DNA of 35,899 bases, from the NCBI GenBank assembly GCA_949319575.1, contig CASGHD010000047.1, positions 1-35,899 of the forward strand. Direction: 5' to 3'. This stretch comes from an uncultured Anaerolineales bacterium (lineage in GTDB: Bacteria > Chloroflexota > Anaerolineae > Anaerolineales > Villigracilaceae). A program made the position numbers and the translations under genes. Below, piece by piece: positions 23,953-32,176 of this stretch (the stretch's first letter is position 1; each line of letters opens with the position of its first letter). The notes under the pieces are model-generated. The model was not told the origin of the DNA. It ran no database searches and was given only the letters and a program-made list of their open reading frames with translations.

Positions 23953-24606
23953 TTTCGCTTGCAAACTTTGGATCCCCGCCTTCGTCCCTTTCGGGTGTTT
24001 GAACACGGCTGTTGCGGCGACGAAGACATCTGCTCCGGCCTTTTTCATCTTCGGGAGAGTCTCCACGTCTATGCCGCCGTCCACTTCGATGCGCGCGGAG
24101 GATTTCAACGCGTCCAATTTTTTGCGGACTTCTTTCACCTTTGCGACAGTGGATGGAATAAACTTCTGACCCGAGTAACCGGGGTTGACGCTCATCACCA
24201 AAATTTGATCCGCATCGCCCAACACCGCTTCGATCGCGCCGACGGGGGTGCCTGGGTTCAAGGCGACGCCGGCTTTGCATCCCAGCGATTGGATGTGTTG
24301 AAGCGCGCGATGAATATGAGGACACGCCTCGATGTGAACGATGATATGGCTCGCGCCCGCTTTGGCAAACGCTTCGATGTGACGTTCAGGTTTTTCGATC
24401 ATCAGATGCACATCGAGCGGAAGTTTCGTGGCGCGTTTGCAGGCTTCGACGATGAACGGTCCCATGGAGATGTTCGGCACGAAGCGACCATCCATCACAT
24501 CAATGTGAATCCAATCGGCGTTGGCAGATTCGCACGCGGCGAGTCCTTCGCCGAGGCGGGTGAAGTCTGCGGAGAGGATGGAGGGGGCGAGGATGAGTTT
24601 TGGCAT
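23938..24606 (-). CDS. rpe: Ribulose-phosphate 3-epimerase
   Basis: A 222-residue TIM-barrel enzyme that interconverts ribulose-5-phosphate and xylulose-5-phosphate in the pentose phosphate pathway. APSILSADFTRLGE, WIHIDVMDGRFVPNISMG (catalytic Asp and metal His), LDVHLMIEKPE, HIEAC, VMSVNPGYSGQKFIPS and IEVDGGID cover all the family motifs. The ATG at 24606 precedes MPKLILAPSIL; an upstream TTG at 24615 is possible. No strong ribosome site is visible. The final residues are translated from a word-tract repeat (23905-23952), so the C-terminal tail may be repeat-derived. Confidence 0.95.
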   Translation of the reverse strand: MPKLILAPSILSADFTRLGEGLAACESANADWIHIDVMDGRFVPNISMGPFIVEACKRATKLPLDVHLMIEKPERHIEAFAKAGASHIIVHIEACPHIHRALQHIQSLGCKAGVALNPGTPVGAIEAVLGDADQILVMSVNPGYSGQKFIPSTVAKVKEVRKKLDALKSSARIEVDGGIDVETLPKMKKAGADVFVAATAVFKHPKGTKAGIQSLQAKLRST

Positions 24607-24660
24607 TGTTCGCAATTTTGCGCGTTAGTGGGCGCGCTTTTCATCCCAGCGCTAAACCAC

Positions 24661-24720
24661 GATAGACGATTGACCATAGACCATTTTCACTGTCCATTGT
24701 CAATTGTCTGTAGTCAATGG
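24661..24720. repeat. Intergenic palindrome, GACGATAGAC family, copy 5
   Basis: GATAGACGATTGACCATAGACCATTTTCACTGTCCATTGTCAATTGTCTGTAGTC forms an imperfect inverted repeat in the rpe-kinase gap. Confidence 0.7.
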
Positions 24721-24721
24721 A

Positions 24722-25789
24722 TCAGCGCGGGTTATATAAAAAGAAGATATAAATCCAAAACGGGATCAACCCGCCCACAGAAATGAGCGCGAGTAAGGCA
24801 AGCCCGATGGTTGCCCAATCCGCCTCATAGGAGGGAGATGTCGAGGGTGGGTAGGCAGGCCGAGGGGTCGATTGAACCGGCTCGTAGGCTGGAATCGGTT
24901 CGGGCTGTTGGTAGGTCGTAACGGCTTCAGGAGTCAATGCCAGGGCAGGCGCGGGGGTCGATTCGCGTTGAGTCCCGAATTTGAGCAGGACGCGTCCGAG
25001 TTGGTCGGCGGTGCGATAACGAGCCGACGGTTCCTTCGATAAAACTTTCATCACGATCTCTTCGAGCGCGGGCGGAATGTCTGGAACGTATTCGCTGATG
25101 GGGATGGGTTGTTCTTCAAGGTGCATGCGGGCGAGTTCGTCGCTGGTGGGGGCGTTGAACGGCAGGGCGCCGGTCAGGATTTCGTACAAGACAATACCCA
25201 GCGAGTACACATCGGAGGCGGGGGATGGCGCGTCGCCAACGGCTTGTTCGGGTGAAAAGTATTGAGGCGACCCCCAGACCACGTCGGCGCGTTCGTCGGG
25301 TTGTATGGTGGAGAGGGCGCGGGCGATTCCGAAGTCTGTGACTTTGAGGCGGCTATCGGGGGTGAGGATCATGTTGTGCGGCTTGATGTCGCAGTGGACA
25401 AGCCCGGCGCGGTGGGCATAGCCGATGCCAGCGCAGGCTTGCACCATGATGGGGATCCCCTCCTCCACGCTGAAACGCCCCCGTTGGCGGAGGATGGTTT
25501 TCAAATCTTTGCCGGGGATGTATTCCATGACGATGTATAACTGTCCGGAGTCGAAGCCGAAGTCGTGCACGGTGACGATGTTGGGGTGCGAAAGGTTCGC
25601 CGCGGCGCGCGCTTCCATTTTGAAGCGTTCTTGAAATGCCGGGTCCTGGGAGTACTTCTCGTGCAGTACTTTAACGGCAACGTTGCGCTCGAGCATCAAG
25701 TCGCGCGCGCGGAACACATTCGACATGCCGCCCGTGCCGAGTTGTTCGAGGAGTTGATAGCGTTTGTTGAGTAACGCGCCGGATTCCAT
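24722..25789 (-). CDS. Membrane-anchored Hanks-type Ser/Thr protein kinase (non-RD)
   Basis: A 355-residue kinase. The glycine loop is LGTGGMSNVF (18-26), the ATP-binding lysine Lys40 (VAVKVL), the catalytic loop HCDIKPHN (132-139) with Asp134, and TDFGIA (151-156) the Mg loop. The residue before the catalytic Asp is Cys133 in place of the usual Arg, so it is a non-RD kinase and probably not controlled by activation-loop phosphorylation in the usual way. Residues about 275-325 are a proline-rich linker, and 328-351 a C-terminal membrane segment. There are no PASTA repeats or other extracellular sensor. No ribosome site is seen, but a perfect TATAAT lies 10 nt before the ATG, so the mRNA leader would be only about 3 nt. 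Confidence 0.92.
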   Translation of the reverse strand: MESGALLNKRYQLLEQLGTGGMSNVFRARDLMLERNVAVKVLHEKYSQDPAFQERFKMEARAAANLSHPNIVTVHDFGFDSGQLYIVMEYIPGKDLKTILRQRGRFSVEEGIPIMVQACAGIGYAHRAGLVHCDIKPHNMILTPDSRLKVTDFGIARALSTIQPDERADVVWGSPQYFSPEQAVGDAPSPASDVYSLGIVLYEILTGALPFNAPTSDELARMHLEEQPIPISEYVPDIPPALEEIVMKVLSKEPSARYRTADQLGRVLLKFGTQRESTPAPALALTPEAVTTYQQPEPIPAYEPVQSTPRPAYPPSTSPSYEADWATIGLALLALISVGGLIPFWIYIFFLYNPR

Positions 25790-25799
25790 GATTGAAAAG

Positions 25800-25805
25800 A
25801 TTATA
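25800..25805 (-). promoter_or_regulatory. -10 box of the Ser/Thr kinase, near-leaderless
   Basis: Minus-strand TATAAT (25805-25800), then 10 nt, then the ATG at 25789. The -35 region shows no clear match. Confidence 0.4.
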
Positions 25806-25824
25806 TCATCCCAAATTCAACCAA

Positions 25825-25855
25825 AAGCCCCCGCGAATTGCGAGGGCTTGGTTTT
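25825..25855. terminator. Terminator hairpin between phnE and the kinase gene
   Basis: AAGCCCCCGC - GAATT - GCGAGGGCTT, followed by GGTTTTT on the plus strand and by TTGG/TTTT on the minus strand. It ends the phn operon on the minus strand and leaves little room for the kinase promoter immediately beyond. Confidence 0.8.
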
Positions 25856-25879
25856 TATATGCGTGATCCGTTCAATGCG

Positions 25880-27724
25880 CTAGACGTATTTCTCGCGCAA
25901 CACGGAGGAGATGTAGTCCATGCTGGCGACCACGATGGCGATGGCGAGCATTTGCGCGCTGGCGGCGCGATAGTTCAACAAGTTGATGTTCTGCTGTAAC
26001 AGGAAGCCGATGCCGCCGCCGCCCACGAAACCGATGATGGTGGACATGCGCACGTTGATATCCCATCGATACATGGTGTAGGAGATGTACGGCGGCACGA
26101 TCTGCGGGATGACCGCATAGATAATGGTCTGCAAGCGGTTTGCGCCGGTGGCTTGAATCGCCTCCAACGGACCGGGCTGGATGCTCTCCACTTGTTCAGA
26201 GTAGAGTTTCGCCAGGCTCACGATGGTATGCAAGCCGAGCGCCATCACCCCGGCAAAGGGACCAATGCCCACCGCGATCACGAAGACGATCGCCATCACC
26301 AACGCCTCGACCGAACGCAAGCCGTTGAGGACCGTGCGGGTCACATAGTAGATGACCAAGCCGGTAGAAAGCGTATCCTTGGGTTTGGTGGTCACCGCCA
26401 GCGCCAACCCGAGCAAACCTCCCACAATGAGCGGTCCCCATAGCACATAAGTCGGCTGACCGATCTGGTACAGCCATTCAACCAACCGCCCAAACAGCCC
26501 GAACAGAGTCGCGCCGGCGAGGGTGGCAAATAGAATGTTGAGGAGCCGTATCGCGCCCGGCGCCAATTTTTCGGAGGCGCGTTGACCCGTCCGTCCCAGG
26601 AAACTGCTCAACGCGCTACCGGTCGCCAGACCTCCAAGCACGGGGGTGGTGATCGCGATAATATCGCCGAGTTGGAACAGGAAGTTTCCTAAAAATGCCA
26701 GCGAGCCAAACCCGGCAATTCCCAGCAACCCCACATTGATTGCCAGGTTGGCAAGTTGGAACAAGCCGTAAAACGCAATCAGCACCGTAACAAACAAGAC
26801 GATCAGGCGCAAAGTTTGGGTGGTTTTGCTCGGCTTGGAGGTTTCTTCCTCGGGCAACGACCAGCGCAACCCCAGGGAAGCAAGGATCGGGGTCAGCGCG
26901 ACGAAAAGCACGTTGACGGGAATATTCTCCGCAAAGGGAACGCTCAGTTTTCCAACCCAACTCACCAAGAGATAACCGATTGCAATCCCCAGGGGCCAGC
27001 CCAATAGCGATAATGCAATGCTCGTCAGCGGGCTTCTGACCGATTTCATCAGATTACGAGCGGCGATGAAACTGAGAGGGATGGCAAGAATAGTGCCGAG
27101 GGTCGTCGCCAGCAACGCGAGGAACACCGTCTCGATGATCTTATTCCACGTTTCACGCGCGGTTTGGGTGAACATCGGAGTGCCCACATTTCGCCGCATG
27201 GTAACGCGGATAAATTGCGCCTCGTCGCTGGGGCGTTTAGGCAGTTTGATCCCGACAGAAAAACTTCCGTCCGCGTCGGTGGTGGCAGTATCGTTGCCCA
27301 GTTCCACCACATTGGTCGGGTCGCTCCCCGGCACAAAGCGAACCGGCCCGCTGGAATTGGGGACGAATTTAAAACCCTCCACGGTGACGATCTCCCCCGG
27401 TTCCGCGCACGACGGGGTGACTGTTACGTACGGACCCGACGTATCCGGCGCCTCGACGATTCCGCCGTCCGCCGGGCAGGTCACATAGACGGGGGCAGTG
27501 AAGGCTTCTGACACCTGTTCGTATTCAAAAATATCCGGCTGAGCCAGCGCGCGCGTCACACGCACGAGGCTTTCCTGGCGTCGTTCACTGCGCAGTTGTT
27601 CAAGATCGATCTTGGTGATCTGGAAGCCGTACGCATAAACGATCAAGCCCGCCAGAACGGCAAGCCCTGTGCCCAAAGACTTCCAAAGGGATGATTTTTT
27701 ATCGTTCTTATTGGGTTCGTTCAT
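25880..27724 (-). CDS. phnE: Phosphonate/phosphite-type ABC transporter permease, enlarged PhnE
   Basis: A 614-residue inner-membrane protein, more than twice the usual PhnE (about 270). After a membrane segment at 16-34 comes an outside region (35-190) with an Ig/IPT-like stretch (about 97-178: CAEPGEIVTVEGFKF...DADGSFSVGIKLP). Residues 190-226 (TWNKIIETVFLALLATTLG...PLSFIAARNL) are the normal N-terminal part of the PhnE permease domain. Residues about 227-455 are an insertion with some six hydrophobic segments. From 456 the PhnE core resumes (VTRTVLNGLRSVEALVMAIVFVIAVG), with the EAA-type coupling loop GPLEAIQATGANRLQTI (518-534) and GGGGIGFLL. The frame is uninterrupted, so this is an architecture, not a frameshift. 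It is the third gene of a phnD-phnC-phnE operon; phnC ends 3 bp upstream. Confidence 0.85.
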   Translation of the reverse strand: MNEPNKNDKKSSLWKSLGTGLAVLAGLIVYAYGFQITKIDLEQLRSERRQESLVRVTRALAQPDIFEYEQVSEAFTAPVYVTCPADGGIVEAPDTSGPYVTVTPSCAEPGEIVTVEGFKFVPNSSGPVRFVPGSDPTNVVELGNDTATTDADGSFSVGIKLPKRPSDEAQFIRVTMRRNVGTPMFTQTARETWNKIIETVFLALLATTLGTILAIPLSFIAARNLMKSVRSPLTSIALSLLGWPLGIAIGYLLVSWVGKLSVPFAENIPVNVLFVALTPILASLGLRWSLPEEETSKPSKTTQTLRLIVLFVTVLIAFYGLFQLANLAINVGLLGIAGFGSLAFLGNFLFQLGDIIAITTPVLGGLATGSALSSFLGRTGQRASEKLAPGAIRLLNILFATLAGATLFGLFGRLVEWLYQIGQPTYVLWGPLIVGGLLGLALAVTTKPKDTLSTGLVIYYVTRTVLNGLRSVEALVMAIVFVIAVGIGPFAGVMALGLHTIVSLAKLYSEQVESIQPGPLEAIQATGANRLQTIIYAVIPQIVPPYISYTMYRWDINVRMSTIIGFVGGGGIGFLLQQNINLLNYRAASAQMLAIAIVVASMDYISSVLREKYV

Positions 27725-27727
27725 GGC

Positions 27728-28480
27728 TTAGCCCACCCTTTCCGCGTCGCGGCCGTAAATATCTTTGAATTTCTTGTCGTCGATCTCGCTCGGCAAACCT
27801 TCAAACACCAGTTTTCCCTCATTCAAGGCGATCACACGATCGGCATAGCGATGGACAAGATCGAGAAAGTGCAGACTGCACAACACGGTGACGCCGTCTT
27901 TTTTATTGATCTCCTCAAGATGCTTCATGATGCTGTGCGCCAGGACCGGGTCGAGGCTGGCGACCGGTTCGTCGGCGAGGATGATTTCGGGGTCCTGCAT
28001 GAGCGCGCGCGCGATCCCCACGCGTTGTTGTTGACCGCCGCTCAATTCATCGGCGCGCTGGTTTGCCTTATCCGCAATGCCGACGCGCTCAAGTTGTTGG
28101 AGCGCCTTGGTCATATCTTCTTTTGGAAAACGGTTCAGGAGACTCCACGCGGGGTTAACGTACCCGAGCCTCCCCGCCAGCACATTGGTCAACACTTTGG
28201 AGCGGTGAACCAGATTGAAATGTTGAAAGACCATGCCGATCTTGCGACGGATGCGACGCATCTCCTCCGGGTTGGCGGCAGTGACATCCTCCCCATTCCA
28301 CAAAATTTGCCCTTCTGTGGGATCGATCAGGCGGTTGATACAGCGCAAGAGCGTGGATTTGCCCGAGCCGCTCAAGCCGATCACCGCCAGAAACTGTCCT
28401 TTGGGCGCGTCGAAGGTCACATTGTTTAGCGCCTTAACGCCCCCATCGTATATCTTTGTCAGGTTCTTTACTTGGAGCAT
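27728..28480 (-). CDS. phnC: Phosphonate/phosphite-type ABC transporter ATP-binding protein
   Basis: A 250-residue ABC ATPase. GLSGSGKSTLLR is Walker A, DELSGGQQQRVGIARAL the ABC signature, ILADEPVASLDP Walker B, and LCSLHFLDLVHRYADRVI contains the switch His, with the PhnC-typical spacing and C-terminus. I start it at the ATG at 28480 (MLQVKNLTKIYDGG), because the frame upstream to 28606 runs through the phnD-phnC hairpin and adds residues unlike the family. No good ribosome site is seen. Its neighbours fix the system type; whether phosphonate, phosphite or hypophosphite is moved cannot be told, and no C-P lyase or phosphonatase gene is nearby. Confidence 0.92.
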   Translation of the reverse strand: MLQVKNLTKIYDGGVKALNNVTFDAPKGQFLAVIGLSGSGKSTLLRCINRLIDPTEGQILWNGEDVTAANPEEMRRIRRKIGMVFQHFNLVHRSKVLTNVLAGRLGYVNPAWSLLNRFPKEDMTKALQQLERVGIADKANQRADELSGGQQQRVGIARALMQDPEIILADEPVASLDPVLAHSIMKHLEEINKKDGVTVLCSLHFLDLVHRYADRVIALNEGKLVFEGLPSEIDDKKFKDIYGRDAERVG

Positions 28481-28564
28481 GGTGGGTTCTCGCAATCTAT
28501 GATTTGATAATGAACATACCAGCCTGCATTGCCCCATTATAAAAAGAAAAAAGCCTTTAATAAA

Positions 28565-28601
28565 GACAATTCGAGCAGGGAATTTTCCCTGCTCGAATGT
28601 C
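28565..28601 (-). terminator. Strong hairpin in the phnD-phnC gap (partial terminator or RNA stabiliser)
   Basis: TTCGAGCAGGGAA (28570-28582) and TTCCCTGCTCGAA (28585-28597) form a perfect 13-bp arm pair, extended by GACA/TGTC with one bulged A. On the minus strand the downstream sequence is U-rich but has no tight T run until about 20 nt later. Such a structure after a binding-protein gene often lowers expression of the transporter genes that follow. Confidence 0.65.
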
Positions 28602-28617
28602 TTCATGATGTAAAGCT

Positions 28618-29715
28618 TTAGCGGAGCGATTCGATCGTGGTGCCGGACTCCACAACCAGCTTGCGGATGAAGTCGTATTCTGCATCGGCGGCGGGTTGCA
28701 TGCCAGACCAGCCATAGAAGTCTTCGCTACCGAGCGATGCGCCCCATGCCTCTGATTCGGCAAACGCCTGGAGCGCGGTTTCGATCTGGGCGCGCACATC
28801 GGCAGGGAACTCGGGACCAAAGGACATGGTGTCATTCGGGATTTCCGGGGAAAGCATCAGGATGCGCACCTTGGAGATCACATCGGGGAACTCTTCGCGG
28901 ATGTTGGCGCGGGCATCGAGAACACGGTAGCCTTCGCAGAGCAGTTTGCTCTTGTCTTCGTTGAGCGCGCAGGAGTTCACATCCACGGGAACTTCCGGAT
29001 CGTCGCCGATCGCCCAGGGGGTCGCGCCTTCAGGAGCCGCCCAGGGGCTATAGAACGCGGCGGCGAAATCTGCTTCACCGGTGTACACAGCGCGGACAGC
29101 CTGCGGATGACCGCCGGCTTCGAGTTCTTCGCCAACCGTTACGCCCGCATCTTTCAGCATCACGGAAGGAACGAGGTAACCGGAGGTGGAACCGGCATCG
29201 GGGAAGGCGAACTTCTTGCCGTTCAGGTCATCGATGGAATCGATGTCGCTGTCGCGAGCAACCACGATCATGGTCCAGTACACGCCCCAACCGCGGCGCA
29301 CAGCCTTGAAGGCAACATCCACGCCACAGAGGTCGTTGGCGAGCACATAACCGAAGGCAGGGATGAACGCCATCGTGTCTGTCGGCGACGCGCACATTTC
29401 TTCGATCGTGGCGGCATAGGAGGTAGGAACAACCACTTCAAAGTTGAGTCCCGTTGCCTCCTTCAAAGCCGCAGCCATCACTTCACCGCCGGTGACGATC
29501 ACGTTTGCGTCCACCGAGGGGACAAACAAGACCTTGATTGGGTGTTCTGCTGATCCAACGGCGGGGGGCGCTTCAGTAGCGGTAGGCGGAACGGCAGTTG
29601 GCGGAACCGCTGTGGGAGCAGGCGGCTCAGTGGCAACCGGGGCGGCAGGCGCGCAGGCAGAAAGCGCGAGCGCGAACACGGTCACCATGGAAAGAAACAG
29701 GTACATCTTTTTCAT
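28618..29715 (-). CDS. phnD: Phosphonate/phosphite-type substrate-binding lipoprotein
   Basis: A 365-residue exported lipoprotein. The signal peptide MKKMYLFLSMVTVFALALSAC ends in the lipobox LSAC with Cys21 as the lipidation site. A Pro/Thr/Ala-rich tether follows (about 22-52, with PPTAVPPTA repeats), then the PhnD/SsuA-type fold: IKVLFVPSVDANVIV, FAFPDAGSTSGYLVPSVML and VDVNSCALNEDKSKLLCEGYRV, the last containing two Cys that could form a disulfide. GGAG followed by AAGAAGA precedes the ATG. It is the first gene of the phn operon; its length exceeds the usual 300-330 mainly because of the tether. Confidence 0.92.
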   Translation of the reverse strand: MKKMYLFLSMVTVFALALSACAPAAPVATEPPAPTAVPPTAVPPTATEAPPAVGSAEHPIKVLFVPSVDANVIVTGGEVMAAALKEATGLNFEVVVPTSYAATIEEMCASPTDTMAFIPAFGYVLANDLCGVDVAFKAVRRGWGVYWTMIVVARDSDIDSIDDLNGKKFAFPDAGSTSGYLVPSVMLKDAGVTVGEELEAGGHPQAVRAVYTGEADFAAAFYSPWAAPEGATPWAIGDDPEVPVDVNSCALNEDKSKLLCEGYRVLDARANIREEFPDVISKVRILMLSPEIPNDTMSFGPEFPADVRAQIETALQAFAESEAWGASLGSEDFYGWSGMQPAADAEYDFIRKLVVESGTTIESLR

Positions 29716-29766
29716 TCTTCTTCTCCTTGATTAATATGTTGGGATATTGATTTTCCCATACTGTGC

Positions 29767-29795
29767 ATCATACAACCAGAAAACAATTTGCACAA
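29767..29795 (-). promoter_or_regulatory. Candidate promoter of the phn operon
   Basis: TTGTGC (29795-29790), 17 bp, TATGAT (29772-29767) on the minus strand, about 50 nt before the phnD ATG. The match to consensus is moderate. I see no convincing Pho-box repeats. Confidence 0.4.
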
Positions 29796-29814
29796 GTGCC
29801 GATTGGGTAAAATG

Positions 29815-30180
29815 CGTGGCTGTAGCAAAGTCCGCCCATGTCACCCTCCCGAAGAACATCGGGACGATGTGAAGGAGCGCGATTTTCAGCGACCGAGGGG
29901 TCTCAGGCATGGTAGAGATGTTTCGCTTCGCTCAACATGACATGGCTAGGTCAAGCAACTTTGCTACGACCATAGGGTCAAGTAGTAGAGAATTATGACC
30001 TGGGCAGTTGTGCTACCCGCCAACCGCGCAAGTTATAAGAGTGTTTCTTGATTCACTCCAAAGGACATAGATGAAAACGCTGATTGCCGCTGATTCAAGA
30101 AAGAAAAATCTGCGTTTTTCAGCGTGAATCAGCGTCCCATTTATTTCGGATAGAGTCTATTGTGTATTGTCGGAAAAATT
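29815..30180. repeat. Intergenic repeat island between phnD and the lipid-kinase gene
   Basis: The 553-bp gap 29716-30268 contains no supportable gene. It holds a degenerate CATGTCACCCTCC...AACATCGGGACGATGTG...CGCTTCGCTCAACATGACATG palindromic tract (about 29835-29945) and an inner-hairpin copy of the MITE-like family at 30068-30135 (AAAACGCTGATTGCCGCTGATTCAAGAAAGAAAAATCTGCG / TTTTTCAGCGTGAATCAGCGTCCC). Confidence 0.6.
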
Positions 30181-30255
30181 TTAAAATTACCGCAACGCAA
30201 TCACTCGACAAACGATGGCGCTCACGCGCCTGGCAATGTGCGATGAACCAACGGG

Positions 30256-30261
30256 TATAAT
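30256..30261 (+). promoter_or_regulatory. -10 box, leaderless promoter of the lipid-kinase gene
   Basis: TATAAT, 7 nt (CCTTCTT), ATG at 30269, with no Shine-Dalgarno sequence. This spacing places the transcription start at the start codon. A weak TGGCAA lies 19 bp upstream. Confidence 0.6.
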
Positions 30262-30268
30262 CCTTCTT

Positions 30269-31207
30269 ATGCGTAGCGCGGTCATCCTCTATAACCCGGC
30301 GGCGGGCAGATTCTCCGTCAGTCCGTTCATCAACTCGGTGGTGAAGACGCTTGAATCGGCCGGGTGGAGCGCCGAAGCCGCAGAAACTAAAAGCGGAGCG
30401 CACACGGTCGAGTTGGCGAAACAAGCCGCACTCGAGAAAAAAGACGCGGTGTTTGCCGTCGGCGGCGATGGCACGATCGGCAATGTTGTCAACGGGTTGA
30501 TCGATTCGGATACCGCGCTGGGGGTCCTGCCGGCGGGAACCGCGAATGTGTGGAGCATCGAGCTGGGTTTGCGTCCGTTTACACTGACGAATTTCTGGGT
30601 GTTGAAACGCAACGCGCAGATCCTTGCCCAGGCGCCCTGTTACGCCATCGATGTGGGCGTATGTAACGACACTTCGTTCGTGATGTGGGCGGGCATCGGG
30701 CTGGATGCGCTCACCATCCACGCGCTCGAGCCGCGCATCCGCCTTGAAAAATTCTTTGCCTTTCCCGAATTCACCGCGCAAACACTCATGCAAGCCGCGA
30801 AATACAACGGCGTGAAATTGCGGCTATGGGCAGACGGGCAGGAAGTGGAAGGGCAATACATCATCGCCGTCGCCACCAACATACGCCATTATCTCGGCGG
30901 GCTTTCGAAACTTTCACCCGATGCCTGTCTCGACGATAACCTGCTCGACTTGTGGTTGTTCAGCGGCAAACATCTCGGCGATGCGCTCCGCCATGCGTAT
31001 GAAATGATGACCGGTCGGCATATTAATTCCGACATGGCGCGCAAGATCTCCTTCCGCTCGTTGCGCATCGAAGGCGAGTCGCCGTTTTTGATCCAGACCG
31101 ACGGCGAGCCGCGCGGTTCCGCGCAACAGGTCAACATCCACATCAAGAACGGCGCGTTAAAATTGCTGGTCCCGCCGCGCGGGATGGAATTGTTGAAAAA
31201 CAAATGA
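30269..31207 (+). CDS. Diacylglycerol kinase-like lipid kinase (DAGK/YegS family)
   Basis: A 312-residue kinase of the DAGK catalytic family. AVILYNPAAGRF opens the domain, and AVFAVGGDGTIGNVVNGL holds the nucleotide-binding GGDGT. GVLPAGTANVWSIELGL is the second conserved loop and FVMWAGIGLDAL the third. ISFRSLRIEGESPFLIQTDGEP covers the C-terminal strand motif. Members phosphorylate diacylglycerol, sphingosine or related lipids. A frame exists to 30215, but the TATAAT and 7-nt spacing support the ATG at 30269, which also starts right at the conserved AVILYNP. Its stop overlaps the start of the next gene (ATGA), so the two are translationally coupled. Confidence 0.9.
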   Translation: MRSAVILYNPAAGRFSVSPFINSVVKTLESAGWSAEAAETKSGAHTVELAKQAALEKKDAVFAVGGDGTIGNVVNGLIDSDTALGVLPAGTANVWSIELGLRPFTLTNFWVLKRNAQILAQAPCYAIDVGVCNDTSFVMWAGIGLDALTIHALEPRIRLEKFFAFPEFTAQTLMQAAKYNGVKLRLWADGQEVEGQYIIAVATNIRHYLGGLSKLSPDACLDDNLLDLWLFSGKHLGDALRHAYEMMTGRHINSDMARKISFRSLRIEGESPFLIQTDGEPRGSAQQVNIHIKNGALKLLVPPRGMELLKNK

Positions 31208-31674
31208 ACCTATACCAACTCTTCAACCGACGGGTGATTCTCGGCGCGCTACTGGTCGCGGGAGCGTTGCTTCTCATCACCATCCTCTCCATCGGATTCG
31301 CATCCCCGCTTCAACCCTCCGACGTGGGGTTTGCCCCCGCCAACCTGACCGTGATCGCCGCCCCCACAGTCACCTCCAACGCGCCGCCCACGCCAACCAT
31401 CGACCCCTTCGCGCCCACGCCCATCCCAACCGGCGTCGCCATCGGCAACTATGCGCAGATCACTGGCACCGACGGCGAGGGACTTCGCATCCGCTCGGAG
31501 GCGGGGCTGAACAGCGAGCTGGCATTCCTCGGCTTTGATTCCGAAGTCTTCCTTGTGCAGGATGGTCCTGTCGTTTTGGATGGATACGTGTGGTGGTTCC
31601 TCGTCGCCCCATACGATGAAACGCGCAACGGCTGGGCGGCGGCAGACTTTTTGAGTTATATTCCATCGCCGTAA
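31204..31674 (+). CDS. Membrane-anchored SH3-like domain protein
   Basis: A 156-residue protein with a membrane segment at about 11-33 and a Pro/Thr-rich tether (48-76). A C-terminal SH3b-like domain (about 80-153) carries LRIRSEAGLNSELAFL, the VR/RSEAG core of bacterial SH3, and YVWWFLVAP and GWAAADFLSYI. The topology suggests an SH3 domain outside the membrane, where such domains bind cell-wall or other ligands. Its ATG overlaps the stop of the lipid-kinase gene, so it is likely made together with it. The partner of the SH3 domain cannot be inferred. Confidence 0.82.
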   Translation: MNLYQLFNRRVILGALLVAGALLLITILSIGFASPLQPSDVGFAPANLTVIAAPTVTSNAPPTPTIDPFAPTPIPTGVAIGNYAQITGTDGEGLRIRSEAGLNSELAFLGFDSEVFLVQDGPVVLDGYVWWFLVAPYDETRNGWAAADFLSYIPSP

Positions 31675-31792
31675 ATCATGTGCCGCGATGTGGCGCAAAG
31701 TTCACTTTGTGATCGCGCGACGAATTAAAGCAAGCGAATGGCAGGATCAATCTTGTCTTACGGATTGCTACATTGATTTGGAGTAATAAAAC

Positions 31793-32152
31793 ATGTCTGA
31801 ACGCCCCACCGGCATCACTGCCAACAAAACAAAGAGGGAACTCTCCATCACGTGGAATGACGGTCACACAAGCGTCTACCCCTTCGACCTGTTGCGCGCG
31901 GCTTGCCCGTGCGCCTCGTGCCGTGGCGGACATGAAAACATGCGCCCGGAACCTGACCCTAATGTGTTCGTTTTGAAAATGGCGGAATCCCCGTCCACGC
32001 GGCTGGCGAATGTGGTCGCCACCGGTTCCTACGCGCTCACCCTCGTATGGGAGGATGGTCACGATTACGGCATTTACAACTGGCATTACCTGCGCGCGTT
32101 ATGTCCGTGCGAGGAGGATCGGAAAAGGTTTGGGGCGCCAATAAAGGCATGA
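31793..32152 (+). CDS. DUF971 / gamma-butyrobetaine hydroxylase-like N-terminal domain protein
   Basis: A 119-residue protein that matches the DUF971 domain: LSITWNDGHTSVYPFDLLRAACPCASCRG near the start and LVWEDGHDYGIYNWHYLRALCPC near the end. Cys in CPCASC and CPC plus His are suited to bind zinc or iron. In eukaryotes the domain precedes the oxygenase domain of gamma-butyrobetaine hydroxylase; as a stand-alone bacterial gene it is often linked to Fe-S cluster handling, which I mention as family knowledge. GGAG lies 9 nt before the ATG. It is a single gene, followed by a repeat island. Confidence 0.85.
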   Translation: MSERPTGITANKTKRELSITWNDGHTSVYPFDLLRAACPCASCRGGHENMRPEPDPNVFVLKMAESPSTRLANVVATGSYALTLVWEDGHDYGIYNWHYLRALCPCEEDRKRFGAPIKA

Positions 32153-32176
32153 ACCACCCCAAATATAATCTTACAA

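Noticed and set aside
29716-30268. Possible tRNA or small RNA gene in the 553-bp gap after phnD
   Set aside because: No cloverleaf or CCA-type end was seen; the hairpins present belong to repeat families.
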